The notes beneath the pieces were generated by a model. It was not told the origin of the DNA. It saw only the letters and a list, made by a program, of their open reading frames with translations, and ran no database searches. Both the position numbers and the translations under genes were made by a program. DNA of 64,000 nucleotides from NCBI GenBank assembly GCA_000727475.1, contig KL647315.1, positions 1,166,051-1,230,050 of the forward strand, in the 5' to 3' direction. The DNA comes from Sarcocystis neurona (taxonomy: Eukaryota > Apicomplexa > Conoidasida > Eucoccidiorida > Sarcocystidae). This document shows, piece after piece, positions 23,517 through 34,100 of the stretch (position 1 is the stretch's first letter; the number at the start of each line of letters is the position of its first letter).

Positions 23517-24773
23517 CTGCTGCTGCTCGTGGCCACTGTTAAGAAGTCGACGCGGCTGTGAGACGCGTTGGCGCTGCTGCTGCTGCTGTTCCTCGAGTCG
23601 GCGGTGCTGCTCCTGATGTTGCGCCTGCTGCTGCTGCTGGCCGAGGCACTGCTGCAGATGTTGTTTCGTCTGCGGGCCAAGGCACTGTAGTTGCGGCTTT
23701 GCCTGCCGCTGCTGCGTCTCAGTTTCGTCTTCTTCGGCGTGCTGCTGCAGATGGTGCTGCGGCAGTCTACGCATGTGCTGCTGCTTCTGATGTTGCTGCT
23801 GTTGGGTGAAATCGCTCAGTTGCTTCTGCTGCTGCAGCTGCTGCTGCAGTGCGAACGGAGGGTCTTCTTCGAGAGACGCGCCGTCTGCAGAACTAAAGGA
23901 AAATCTTTGGCTGCTGCAGCACGTGCTTGTATTTTCTGCAGCAGCAAACAAGTCGTGCTGCAGTCGCTGCCGCTGCTCCTCTTCCTCTTCTTGCGCCTGC
24001 GCGTCTTTAGCGTCGTACCTCCGACGTTTCTGCTGCTGCTGCTGCTCCGTCTCCCACAAAAGAAGCCGTCCCTGCGGGGGGTTGAAAAACGCAGAATGCT
24101 GCTGCGGCAACTGCAGCGTCTCCTCGTCCCCCTGTTGCAACGGTAGCGTTTCGCCGTCCTGTTGCTGCTGCAGTGGTAGCGCCTGCTCCTCCTGCTGCTG
24201 CTGCTGCACAAACTGCTGCACGCAGTGAGAAAGCGGACGCTGACTAAGTTCCTCTGCAGAGAGCAGGGGAAGACTAGACAAAGTCGAAAACGAAGAGAGA
24301 CACGGACGGGACTGAAACACCTGCAGCCCTTCGTCGCTGCCCTCCTCACTCAACAAATCCAACTGCTGCTGCACCTCTTCCTCCTCTTCCTCCTCGTCCT
24401 GCCGACGTTGCTGCACCACCTGCTGTTGGTCGTACTCCTCTCGCTGCTGCTGCTGCTGAGAGTACTGGTCCTCCTGCTGTTGCCACGTTGCGTCGCGTCT
24501 CGTCAGGTAGCGAAGCGGGACGGCCGGAGGGCTCCACCGACTCTTGATGAAACTGCAGCCGCAGTCTGCTTCTCCGGCGTTCCTCTGCTTCCCGTGCGCC
24601 GCTGTCTCGCCTCTTCCCTCCTCTTCCTTCTTTCGGCCTGCAGCAACCGAAGCAGCTGCAGAGCAGCAGTCAGAGCCGCCCGCCGCTGTAGCTCTCGCTG
24701 CTGTTCCTGCTGCTGCTCCTGCTGCTGCTAAGAGAAGCTCCGTAGGAGGTCTTCCGGCTGCGTTGTCTGGCAT
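23517..24773 (-). CDS. Gln/Glu-rich exon, probably the first exon of the ApiAP2 gene
   Basis: The ATG at 24771-24773 (context GGAAGATGCC) opens 419 codons to a donor at 23516; without splicing the frame would end at 23394. The protein begins MPDNAAGRPPTELLLAAAG, has a short complex part (CSFIKSRWSPPAVPLRYLTR), then long Gln runs with Glu/Asp clusters typical of disordered activator-like regions. There is no recognisable folded domain. It lies immediately upstream of the AP2 exon on the same strand and the junction phases agree, so I infer an N-terminal disordered region of the same factor. The alternative is a separate short Gln-rich protein gene. Confidence 0.5.
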
Positions 24774-25355
24774 CTTCCTCTCCTGCTGCCCTAGTGCTGG
24801 ACGCCTCTGCACCAAGTTGCACAGCACCACCACCACAAAGACAAACGTACACACACGACCACAGACGTAGACGGGCAATCTCTCTTACACCATCACATAC
24901 GCAAACACAGAGAGCCCTACGCACAGGACCCGTTCATCTCTCTGCGCGCACATGCCTACGTACGGAGATCTACGCAGATTTATACGTGCACGCTCGTCTT
25001 CTACGGAGAAGGATTTACGAATACATACACATACGCAGCAACACACAACGACACGGAGACGGAAGCTGAGTGGCGACACACACACACACAACAGACGCTG
25101 TTCTAAACATACAGACGAAGTGAAGGATATCCACAGCTTCTGCCAGAGCTGACGGAGCTAGGTCTGTTCGCCGCACACCCGTCTGTCTTCACATGCGTGG
25201 GACGACGGACAAACATACCACCACAGTGTCAACATCACCGAGGGGGACGTGTTTTTAGCAGCGCATGCTGCAAAAAGACTGCACAGAAGGAAAACAAGCA
25301 GAGCAACATTCGTAGAAGAGAATCTGGAGACACGCACGGACACATACGGGCAGAA
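24774..25355. promoter_or_regulatory. Divergent intergenic region between ApiAP2 and the plus-strand gene
   Basis: About 580 bp separates the inferred ATG of the minus-strand ApiAP2 gene (24773) from the ATG of the plus-strand gene (25356). Contents are CA-rich short repeats (25078-25090) and no long frame. By position it should contain both 5' leaders and a shared or back-to-back promoter. No specific motif can be assigned. Confidence 0.35.
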
Positions 25356-27130
25356 ATGGCCATACAAACAATGATGTATACACCCCTTCAACGAGAAGGA
25401 GACGCACTTACAGTTGACACGAAGGAGTGTGCGAGGTGATGCGGACGGAGACGCGCAGACGTATCCAGACTTGTTGACAAGACAGAAAACAGCCACCCGC
25501 ACAGAGGACGAGCTGCGGGGGTTTTCTTATCCCCCCAAGGCAGAGAGAGAAAGTAGTAGTACACAACCTTGGGAAAGCCTCCCACCACGCACTCGTCGCT
25601 GTGTGTCAACGCAGGTTTACACACGAGTCCTCTTATTAGAGATCCTACATATTCATAGTTTAAGTACACCCACACACGTATTTACAGACGCTCAGGCCGA
25701 CGCAGATAGAGGTGGTGAAATTCGAATGTGTGAAGACACAGAGGCAGGCAGTTGTACAGCCAGAGGATAGCGGGGGAACTTTTTCGCCACCCACCACGAA
25801 TTACGAGAGAGAGCTGCAAGAGCGCCTCGCACACGACGAAGAGAAGCGCTACAGGAGCGACGACAAAATTTTCGAGTGACGTACTGCTTCAAAGGGAACT
25901 GCAAGAGTACGCAGAGAAGCTCATCTTTCGCGAGTTATCTCCAGGAGCAGCGCGCGGTCCTCTCCTCGTCGGACGTCCTTCCTGCTGCGAAAGTTCTCGT
26001 TGCTGTTCTTTACCGCCGATGCTCTCTTCAATGTGTCTTCCACACACCGAGAGAGAGACACACACCTACGACTGAAATCTGCGCCGACGACAGCGGCAAA
26101 AACAGCAGCACCCCGGCCGCACCAGCGTTATCTGCTGCAGCACCACCGGCAGATACAGCCACGGTGGGAGCAGCGGCAACCGCCGCATCAGCAGCTTCAG
26201 CTGCTGCTGCAGCAGCGGCTCCACGAGACGACGCAACTGCTGCGTGCGCCCGCCGGGTACCTCTGGAGAGCAGGCGGCTCAACAAGGCCCGACGGTATGG
26301 TCTTCCTCCGGCTCTGCTGCAGCAGAGGCAGGCAATGCTGCTCCTGCTCCTGTTCCTGCTGCTCAGCAGCGCTCAGCTGCACAGCAGCCGCAGCAGCCCG
26401 AACGACAGCAGCACCGCAGACGGAGGCGACCCGCGGTAGGGACAGCGAGAGCAGCACCAGCAGCGCAGACGACAGCAGGGCAGCAAGAGCAGGAAGAACG
26501 ACGCCGAAAGTGGCAGCTGCTGGCTGAAACGTGCCCGGGATATCTGCGTCTCTGCTGGGGTGCTGTCCTAAAAGTCGGTATTTCGTTTTAGGAAAGTGCG
26601 GGCGACGGGCCGCTGCTGCACTGCCCTGGTTCTGCCACTGCTGTGCGCTGGCTGCTGCTACCGCCGCTGCTGCCTTAACGACGTTCCGGGAGGGGCAGGT
26701 GGCAGTGGAGGAGGAGGAGAGAGAAACGGAAAACGGTGCCGCAGCTGCTGCTGTACGCAAATTTCCTGAAGCAACGACGCGCGGGCGCAGCGTCAACCTG
26801 AGCGGTAGCACAGCACCCCAAAGGCAGCAGCGCGCACCCCTACACGAAATCCTGAATACTAACAGCGAGTTGTCCTCTCGCTTCCCCGCTGTCGCCGTGC
26901 AGCTCCTGCTGTCACGAGACACAAATGCGACACTAACGTCCTCCTGCACTTCCCCTTCTTCTGTGGAAACGAGCTGCTGCTGCGGCAGTGCTTCCACACA
27001 GCTTTCTCCAGCTGCTGCTAGCGACACTCTCAGCCATTCCTCTTCACTCACACCACCGCTGCTGCTGTTACTGCACTGCGCTGCTATACCGCCATTCCTG
27101 TGCTGCCTGTCGTCCACCTGCTCTGCCTGC
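25356..27130 (+). CDS. Unrecognised protein gene, first two exons clear, remainder unresolved
   Basis: Exon 1 is 25356-25435: the ATG in GAAATGG context encodes MAIQTMMYTPLQREG... KECA and ends at donor AG|GTGATG in phase 2. Exon 2 starts at 25696 after acceptor CGCTCAG, and the joined frame reads ARPTQIEVVKFECVKTQRQ and, later, NYERELQERLAHDEEKRY. That frame meets TGA at 25877-25879. A coding-like sequence resumes one frame over (VLLQRELQEYAEKLIFREL), so there is either a further intron or a 1-2 base error at the AAAATTTT run (25865-25872). Farther on, Ala/Gln-rich frames such as QEQEERRRKWQLLAETCPGY (about 26470-26540) and APLHEILNTNSELSSRF (about 26838-26888) suggest more exons on the same strand. 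No family is recognised. The opposite strand is also open at 26197-27117, but I judge it less likely. Confidence 0.42.
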
Positions 27131-29908
27131 TACTCCTACTGCTGCGGTAGGGGGGGCAAGGGCACCGATACTCACACACACAGCGAAGCCGATACCCCGT
27201 AAACTGTCGACCGCCGCATGTAAACACAGAACCCGCATATATACAACTACCACCTACGTGAAGCTGTGCTGTGCACAGACCTGCGCGAACACCGGACATG
27301 GACACACATACGCGTACTTGCCAGTACACACATATAGAGCTGTAGGTACGTACAGAGGCCTTCATAATACACACTGCCTACATGCACGCACTTACTTCAT
27401 GTCAAGGAAGCACATAATTCATTCAATTGCAAACACGTGTTTGGTAACATATACGGATGTATATATGAACATATATAGGTATACAGCGCACGCGCAGAAC
27501 AGTGCGGAGACCGTTAATATGACACCAGTGCACGGCACGAACTAAGCGATGCGTTCAGGCGAGACCACCTCTGAAAAAATGCTTAGTAGTATTACGTGGC
27601 TTTATGTAAGGGTCAGGTCACATATACAGGCAGATATGAACGCATGCGGCAAGAAACGTAGGCTCCTACGTTCTCACTCATACGTGTACAGTCATGGCGA
27701 CGGGAAGAGACGGAGTCACACCGACACACGTGCAGCACACAGAACAACACTTCTGTTTCACAACTCGAGCAGCTCATAACGGCGGTGGTGTGCAGGCGCT
27801 CAAAAAAAAAGTACATGGTGGTGGCAGTAAAGCACGTACACGGAGTGACGTGGGTGCGGCGGATATTCCCGAAGCGCTGCTGCACCACACCGTCCTGCTG
27901 TTGTTGCCGGCGTTTCACCGGAGGATGAAGCATCACCCGAACACTCCGTACGGTGGGAATAGTCTTTTCTGTGGGAAAAATATGTGCCCCACTGCTCTTT
28001 TCGTGTACTGCGGCGACTCCCTCCCGTCTAGCAGCTTTCGATCGTCGTTGCTTCTCCGCCGGTGTACGGCGCTGAAGCTGCCACACGTTCTCCCTGCGTC
28101 GTTTCTGCTGTTACTTTTTTTCCGTTTCCGACTTTCTCCTCCGTTTGTCGCTTTGTGGCCAGCTACACAGGTGCCCACGCTTTTCTGCAACAGCTGCTGC
28201 TGTGCTGCGTCGGCGGCAAAACTGGGGAGAATGATCTACGTAACCAGCAGCGTTCACCCGGAGCCGCAGCAAAGCATTTTAAATCGTTCGCACACACGTT
28301 CCCCGCTCGCTCTTTCAATCTACTAAGGCCTGGGAAAAAGAATGACGACGGCGAGGCAGAAGCAACACCAGCAAGGAGAGCACCGGCAGCCACTGAAGCG
28401 GCAGCAGTGAGAAGCGCCGCGGCGGCTGCCGTAGTTTTAGGGGCAGGAGGACGAGGGATTGCAACCGAAAATATCCTGATGCTTCGCAGATATGCTACAC
28501 TATGCTTTCTGATTTTTCTCGGCGGAGGAACACGGCAGAAACTGCAAGAAACGGAAAACTTTCACTTTCGCGGCAACAATGCGCGGGCGCTTCCGCCGCT
28601 TCAGGGTCGTGCGCTGCGGTGTACGTACACCGGAAGTGAGCACGAAATCAGCAGTCGACACAGAAACGCAACTGCTCCAGCAGACGCCGCCGTATCCCCG
28701 CAAAAAAGCTAGTCTCTACCACGACACACTTAGAAGAGCAACAGCGTAACTATGAAAGTCTGTGGGAGTGAAGTCCTCCCCTTATCTCTCGCCTTCCCCG
28801 CGCCAGGTTTCGCTGCTGCTGCTGCCACTGCTACTGCTGGTGCTACTGCTGCTACTGCTGGTGCTACTGCTGCTACTGCTGGTGCTACTGCTGCTGCCAC
28901 TGCTGCTGCTACTGCTGCTGCCACTGCTGCTGCTACTGCTGCTGCCACTGCTGCTGCCACTGCTGCTGCCACTGCTGCTACTGCTGCTCCTACTGTTGCT
29001 GCTGCTTCGAGTCCACCGCTGGCGCTGGGCTGGTGTGGACACGCTGCTGCTGCTGTTGCTTCCGTTACTCCTCTGCGGTGTCGTGGGAAGGAGAAGCTGT
29101 GTCGCGGCTACTGCAGCTTCTCGTGTTCTTCTTCCTTCCTGGGGTTCCTCTTATCCTTGCGCTTCCTGCTGCCGCGGCTGCGCTGTGATGCCCGTGCTAC
29201 GGCTGCGGCCACGCGCGCCCTGCTCTGCTTTGCTCCGGTATGCCTCTTGCACGTGGCTACAGGGAAGCTTTAACAAACTTTGTGATACACACTCCTGCTC
29301 CTGCTGCTGCTGGTTCTATGGCTGCTGCCGCAACTGCCAACAGTGCTGCTCCTGCCATTACCGTTTCTGAAAGAGCTACACCCCCCCGCAGTCGCGGTGG
29401 CCCCCACCGCTGCACAATAGCTTTCCCTCTCCTTCTCCGACCTCCATTTAGTACTACTGCCTGAACCGCTCAAGTTGAGGGAGCGCTAGCAGCGAAACCT
29501 TCTTCCTTCCCTCTCTCTCCTGCTACCTCCGTCGCTGCTGCGGCTCCACTGGTAATGCTGCTGCAAAGCGCCCCCGGCACCGCGGTTGTTGTTATCACGC
29601 GCGCTCCCCCAAGAACCGCTCAGCAGCAGCAGGAGCGATAGGAGGAGGAGGAGTACGAGCAGCAGCAGCAGCGGGGGCAGGAGCACCAGCAGCGGAGGCG
29701 GCAGCAGCAGCGTTCGAATCTCAGCTATAGCACCAGCCACTCCGCCGACGCGTGAAGAATGAGCTTACCCCGGTTTCTGAAGCGAGAAAATCTCCACGCA
29801 GTCATGTTCCGCGTTCGTTGGTAGCCAAAAAAGGGGACTTCTGCTGCGAAAAACAGACCGGACCATCGGCCGGAAATGATGTTCCCTGCTTACGCCATTA
29901 CTGTACCA
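27131..29908. other. Region with ambiguous coding potential on both strands
   Basis: Open frames of 60-220 codons occur on both strands. On plus, an ATG at 27694 opens 210 codons, and 28062-28712 is open. On minus, 27613-28086 is open with a QQQQ run. None carries a recognised motif and no set of splice sites is clearly better. The block 28810-28995 is a triplet repeat (separate entry). I can support only that this is triplet-rich, gene-like sequence, not a gene model. Confidence 0.3.
28810..28995. repeat. CTG/ACT/CCA triplet minisatellite
   Basis: About 185 bp of near-perfect triplets built from CTG, CTA, CCA and GGT units with a higher order period (for example CTGCTACTGCTGGTG repeated). 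It translates as Ala-Thr/Gly on plus, or as Ser/Gly-rich or Ala/Val-rich on minus, with no stop in several frames, so long frames crossing it are not evidence of a gene. Confidence 0.85.
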
Positions 29909-31195
29909 CTACAGCTGCTGCTGGTGCTGCACGTGCTGCTGCCGGTGCCCGTGCGTGCTGCGCCCCCTGCGGCGGCTGCTGTTTGGCACACACCCAACGC
30001 TGCGGCTGCTGCTGCAAAATGCCTCGTCGCACGCACCCGCCGTGGGTAGTGGGCTGCGCCCCATACGAGTCGCTGTAGCTGCTACCGCTGCAGCCCATTG
30101 CGTCGAGAGTGGAAGAGAACACGCAGGAGCAGCTGCTGCAATACTGCTGTGAACGCTACTGTCTCGTAGTGAGCTGTTACTGTTGGCGCTGCTACTCTTC
30201 CGCTCCTCGCTGTGTGCCGTTACTTCACAGCTCTCGGTTGCTGAAGCTTTTGCTTCGCCGACTGACCGCCACCGCACTATTGCTGCTGGTGGGATCAGCT
30301 GCCGGGAGCACGACTGCATCAACAACAGCCCCAGCTGGCCCACGTCACTTTCTCGTTTGCGGCTGGTGCTGCTGCGTGCTGCTGGTCGCCGCCTCTTCTC
30401 AGCGTCCTCCTCTTTCCCGTGTTGCAGCCCCTCCGTTTTGTACACGAACACAGAGAACGGCGCGCCCTCCTCCCCGTCCCCCACCATTTCAGCCGCTGAC
30501 ACTCGCAACATTGGGGCGCCTTCGCCTACACCCGCGCACCACCAGCTGCGCTCCCCAAGGTGTTCCACTGCCACCTGTAATGCTGCTACTGCTCCTCCTG
30601 CAGATTCTGTGTCGATGCTGCAGCTGCCCCCACCCGCACAGCGCCGTGGATTCATGGTGGGGGGATGGCTAAGCCTCAAGCGCTGGCGCTGCAGCTGATC
30701 CAACACCTGCGCTTCCTTCCTCCTCCCCTCTACGTTGCTGCGTAGTCGACTGTTGTTGCTGCCACTATTAGCTGCTGCCCAACCACCATACAACAAACAG
30801 GGGGGGCTGCAACACTCATCCGCATGTATGCGGTGGAAGAAACAACAGCGCAACAGCACCCCTCCGGCGACTGCATCAGCTCGCGATCCTCGAAACCGGC
30901 TCACGACACCAACAGGGAGGGCGCTGGCAGTGTTGCGCAGAGCACTCTCACGCCGGCAAACACCGCGCTCATCACGCGGCTCAAAGGTGGGGCACAAGGA
31001 CGGCAGGACGCTGCGCGGCTTCTTGAGAAGGTGTGTGACGCTTGAACCGGTAAAACCACCCGCCACGTTAGCAGGGCGTCTGCCGCAGCGCGCAGTACTG
31101 CCGTTGAAGCTGCTGTTGCTGCCAATGTGCGGTTTTTCTTGTGCGGACGGCTGCCTTCTCTCCCAGAAGTTGCGTTGTTCACGGTTGCTTCGATT
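29909..31195 (-). CDS. Possible hypothetical protein exon
   Basis: The minus frame is open from 31195 (after a TGA at 31198-31196) to a stop at 29909, about 429 codons. The composition is mixed rather than purely repetitive, for example VTHLLKKPRSVLPSLCPTF, LDQLQRQRLRLSHPPTMNPR and SVFVYKTEGLQHGKEEDAEK. There is no ATG near the 5' end, so an upstream exon would be needed. A donor-like GTGCGT near the end (about 30030) suggests that the last 40 residues may be intron. No family is recognised. The plus strand at 30183-30698 is also open, so strand and reality are uncertain. Confidence 0.3.
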   Translation of the reverse strand, partial: NRSNREQRNFWERRQPSAQEKPHIGSNSSFNGSTARCGRRPANVAGGFTGSSVTHLLKKPRSVLPSLCPTFEPRDERGVCRRESALRNTASALPVGVVSRFRGSRADAVAGGVLLRCCFFHRIHADECCSPPCLLYGGWAAANSGSNNSRLRSNVEGRRKEAQVLDQLQRQRLRLSHPPTMNPRRCAGGGSCSIDTESAGGAVAALQVAVEHLGERSWWCAGVGEGAPMLRVSAAEMVGDGEEGAPFSVFVYKTEGLQHGKEEDAEKRRRPAARSSTSRKRESDVGQLGLLLMQSCSRQLIPPAAIVRWRSVGEAKASATESCEVTAHSEERKSSSANSNSSLRDSSVHSSIAAAAPACSLPLSTQWAAAVAATATRMGRSPLPTAGACDEAFCSSSRSVGCVPNSSRRRGRSTHGHRQQHVQHQQQL

Positions 31196-34100
31196 TCACG
31201 TTTGCGCCACTTTAGCAGCTGTAAGGAGGCAAAAGAGCGGGTTTTTTCCGCAAGCCCCAGGGAAAGAACCTCCGTCCCCCCAGTGGAGCTACGGTGTTGC
31301 GCGTGGTGAGACGCATTCAGGAACGCGGATACACGGAGGGCGCGGTGGTGATTAAAACGTAGTGGTGGAGGACATAGAGGAAGAAGCATGTGGGGTGAAG
31401 ACTGCGTTTCTAGTGTACGTACACGGAAAGTTGGGATAGAGAAGGACACGAATTCAGGAGTTTCGAGGGAGCGGCCGGGAGCAAAACAGAAGATTCAAAG
31501 ATGTTGACGAGGAGGAGAAACACGAATTTTGGCTGCGGGGTCGCCAGCCACCCCAGCACAGTACAACTAGCAGGATTACTTCCATTAAACACACCGTGAT
31601 GATGCTGACCGTGGGAGACTCATGTGTTAGAACTATCACCACGCCTCTCACGCCCCAAAAAGGGTGTTCTCGCTGCTGTCTACTACTCCACAACCTGGTA
31701 CTACCACTCCGTATTACTACAACTACTACGCGGAATCACTCCTTTGTACATCTACGTGGCGGCTCCCCAGGGAGGAGGGACTTCGGTGAGAAAAACGCGT
31801 GTATGTAACAGCGTCACGGCAAGTGGGAGCGACAAGCGCCAGCCCTGGCGCGACGACGCCTGCATTCTCTACGGCAGAGAGACCGTTCTTCAATTTGTAC
31901 GAACACCGCTCCCCAAAAGCGTTCCAGATACAGGTCCTTCAGCGGCCGTGGTGCTGTCTACGCGCCGGTTTTTGCGACGGAGGCACCCCGAGGGCTCCCA
32001 CTAATTCAAAAAATTCTTGTGGAGAGCAGTATTCGTTAACGGCGCGTCTTGCCGGCCCGCTGCGGGCGTCACGTACACAATTTTTTCTAAATGCGTACCA
32101 CACGTACGTATCTGTTGTGGAGACACATCCAAATATGGGGATACATACATCTGGAGTCGCGCCGAGGCACTTTCACGGACGTTAGTCCAAAAAAGTCACC
32201 TATACATACATGTGGATATAAATGTGGATGTTTGGCAATTACAGTGAACGGACATGTTTTCTTCTGCACATCCGTATATGTGGAGAATATTTCCATCCTA
32301 TCCATGTCCCAGCAACCACCCGTCCAACTGTCCAGCACGGTGCAACACGGTCACTCCCGTTAACGCGCAGGCGTACGGAGGCTTAACAAATACATATGAG
32401 GAACAACTCTACCCACGTAGGTTCTAAAGGGACATATTTGTGTATATATATATATGCCACGCGTTTGTGGGTGTGGCTCACATCACGGATGGATGGTGCG
32501 GGATTATGTATACAAGTAGTTCTGATGGTCGACGCCGTTCTAAAGATTTTGGAAGGTTTGCGGAGGTGTTTAGGCGCGAGCGGGTACAACTCGTGAAGAG
32601 CGTCCGTGCAATCGCTGATTCTCCACGTTCAGCTAAGTCTATGTATCAGGTGTATGTGTATACTAATTTGGTACGCTTTTGCGCCGTTTCTCCTGTAGGC
32701 TCACACCGTCAAGAACCGTTCGTGCACCTGTGCATCGAGAAGGGTGGCACACAGATATACTGGCACACGTACATGCATCTGCGGTAGACTTGTATATACA
32801 GATGAGACACACGTGAGAATCTGTGCGCTGCTCACGGATATGACACGCTGTAGCGCTTTCACAGTTGTGCGTGCACCTGGTAAGTACACGTACGCAGGCG
32901 AATTCCTAGAACGTAAGAACACCGTAAGTACCAACCGCAGGTGAGCGCTTCCAATGTCTCACAGCATGTTTACGTATAGTAATTTGCCGCTTCTTGCGTC
33001 TTCCGCCTGTGTGTTACTTTTATAGGTATGCGGTGTGTGTTGTGGATGTAATCATCTTTAGTTGATGTACAGCAGAGTTTGTAATGGCACCGTCAGCGAC
33101 ACGTACGAAACCGACGTTGACCGGTCCATACATGAAGACGTATAGAGGTGTTTGAGACGTGCCTCCGTCACTAGTATACCACGTTACGTCTTGTCATTAA
33201 ATGGCATATAAATATATGTAGTCAACAAAGTCTAATTTGAAAATGCCGATCAGGGGACACCCTCCCCGATTCACTCCTTTGAAAAATTTCGTCGTCAGAC
33301 TGATTCTCACCCCACCCAATCTTCACGATTCGGTGACAAAACTCATTCTCCGCTGCGGATTTAATTGGCGACGCTTGTTGTCCGACGTTGATTCGGTCCG
33401 CGCGTGCAGTAATCAGTACATTTTTCTGCGGTGCTGTGGTTATTCTTCTTCTCAGACGTAACCCCACGCCGATTCATGCGTATGTGTGGGCGTGTATACC
33501 TGAGAATGTGTTTTGGAGCGAGTGTACCCCTGTGTGTACCCTTGCACGAAAGCTATAAATAGTATTCCTTGATGGTCTCCTCACTGCAAGTACAGCGTTC
33601 ACGTCTGTTTCACTGGTGGGAGACGCTCTACCATAACATCACGTCTAAGAATAGGTTGATAGACAGCGCGTTGCTTTTTTTTGCCTTGTGCCTGAAGCTT
33701 TTCGTTTAATCAAGAAAAAATCCAGTCTGTTGCTTTGCGTACGTGCTTGGGTGCGTCAACAACCTGTAATACCAGCTTAGTCGTCTGTAGTGATCATCTA
33801 CATTGCACGGTATCACCCCTGTTCACGCCGTACATTAGAACACTGAGGCTCCTCTGAAACGCCGCATCGACGGAGGCCAAGCTTCACGCGACGCGCTTGG
33901 CAATTCACGAAGGCTGGTCTACTTCTTGGGCTCCGAAAGGCACATGGGGAGGATGTGGAAGTGGCGCGACGGACGTTCATGTGAGTTGAGCGGCATACCG
34001 TGGTCGGCAGACAGGGGCGCACAGCACAAAGTACGCGACGCGTAGCTTTTGTTTTAAATGCAGGAGTTTCTTGGTGTCCAAGTTTGACCAGGAGCTGTCC

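Noticed and set aside
26197..27117. 306-codon minus-strand open frame
   Set aside because: It has no ATG start, its composition changes along its length, and it overlaps better plus-strand coding evidence that joins in phase to exons at 25356-25435 and 25696.
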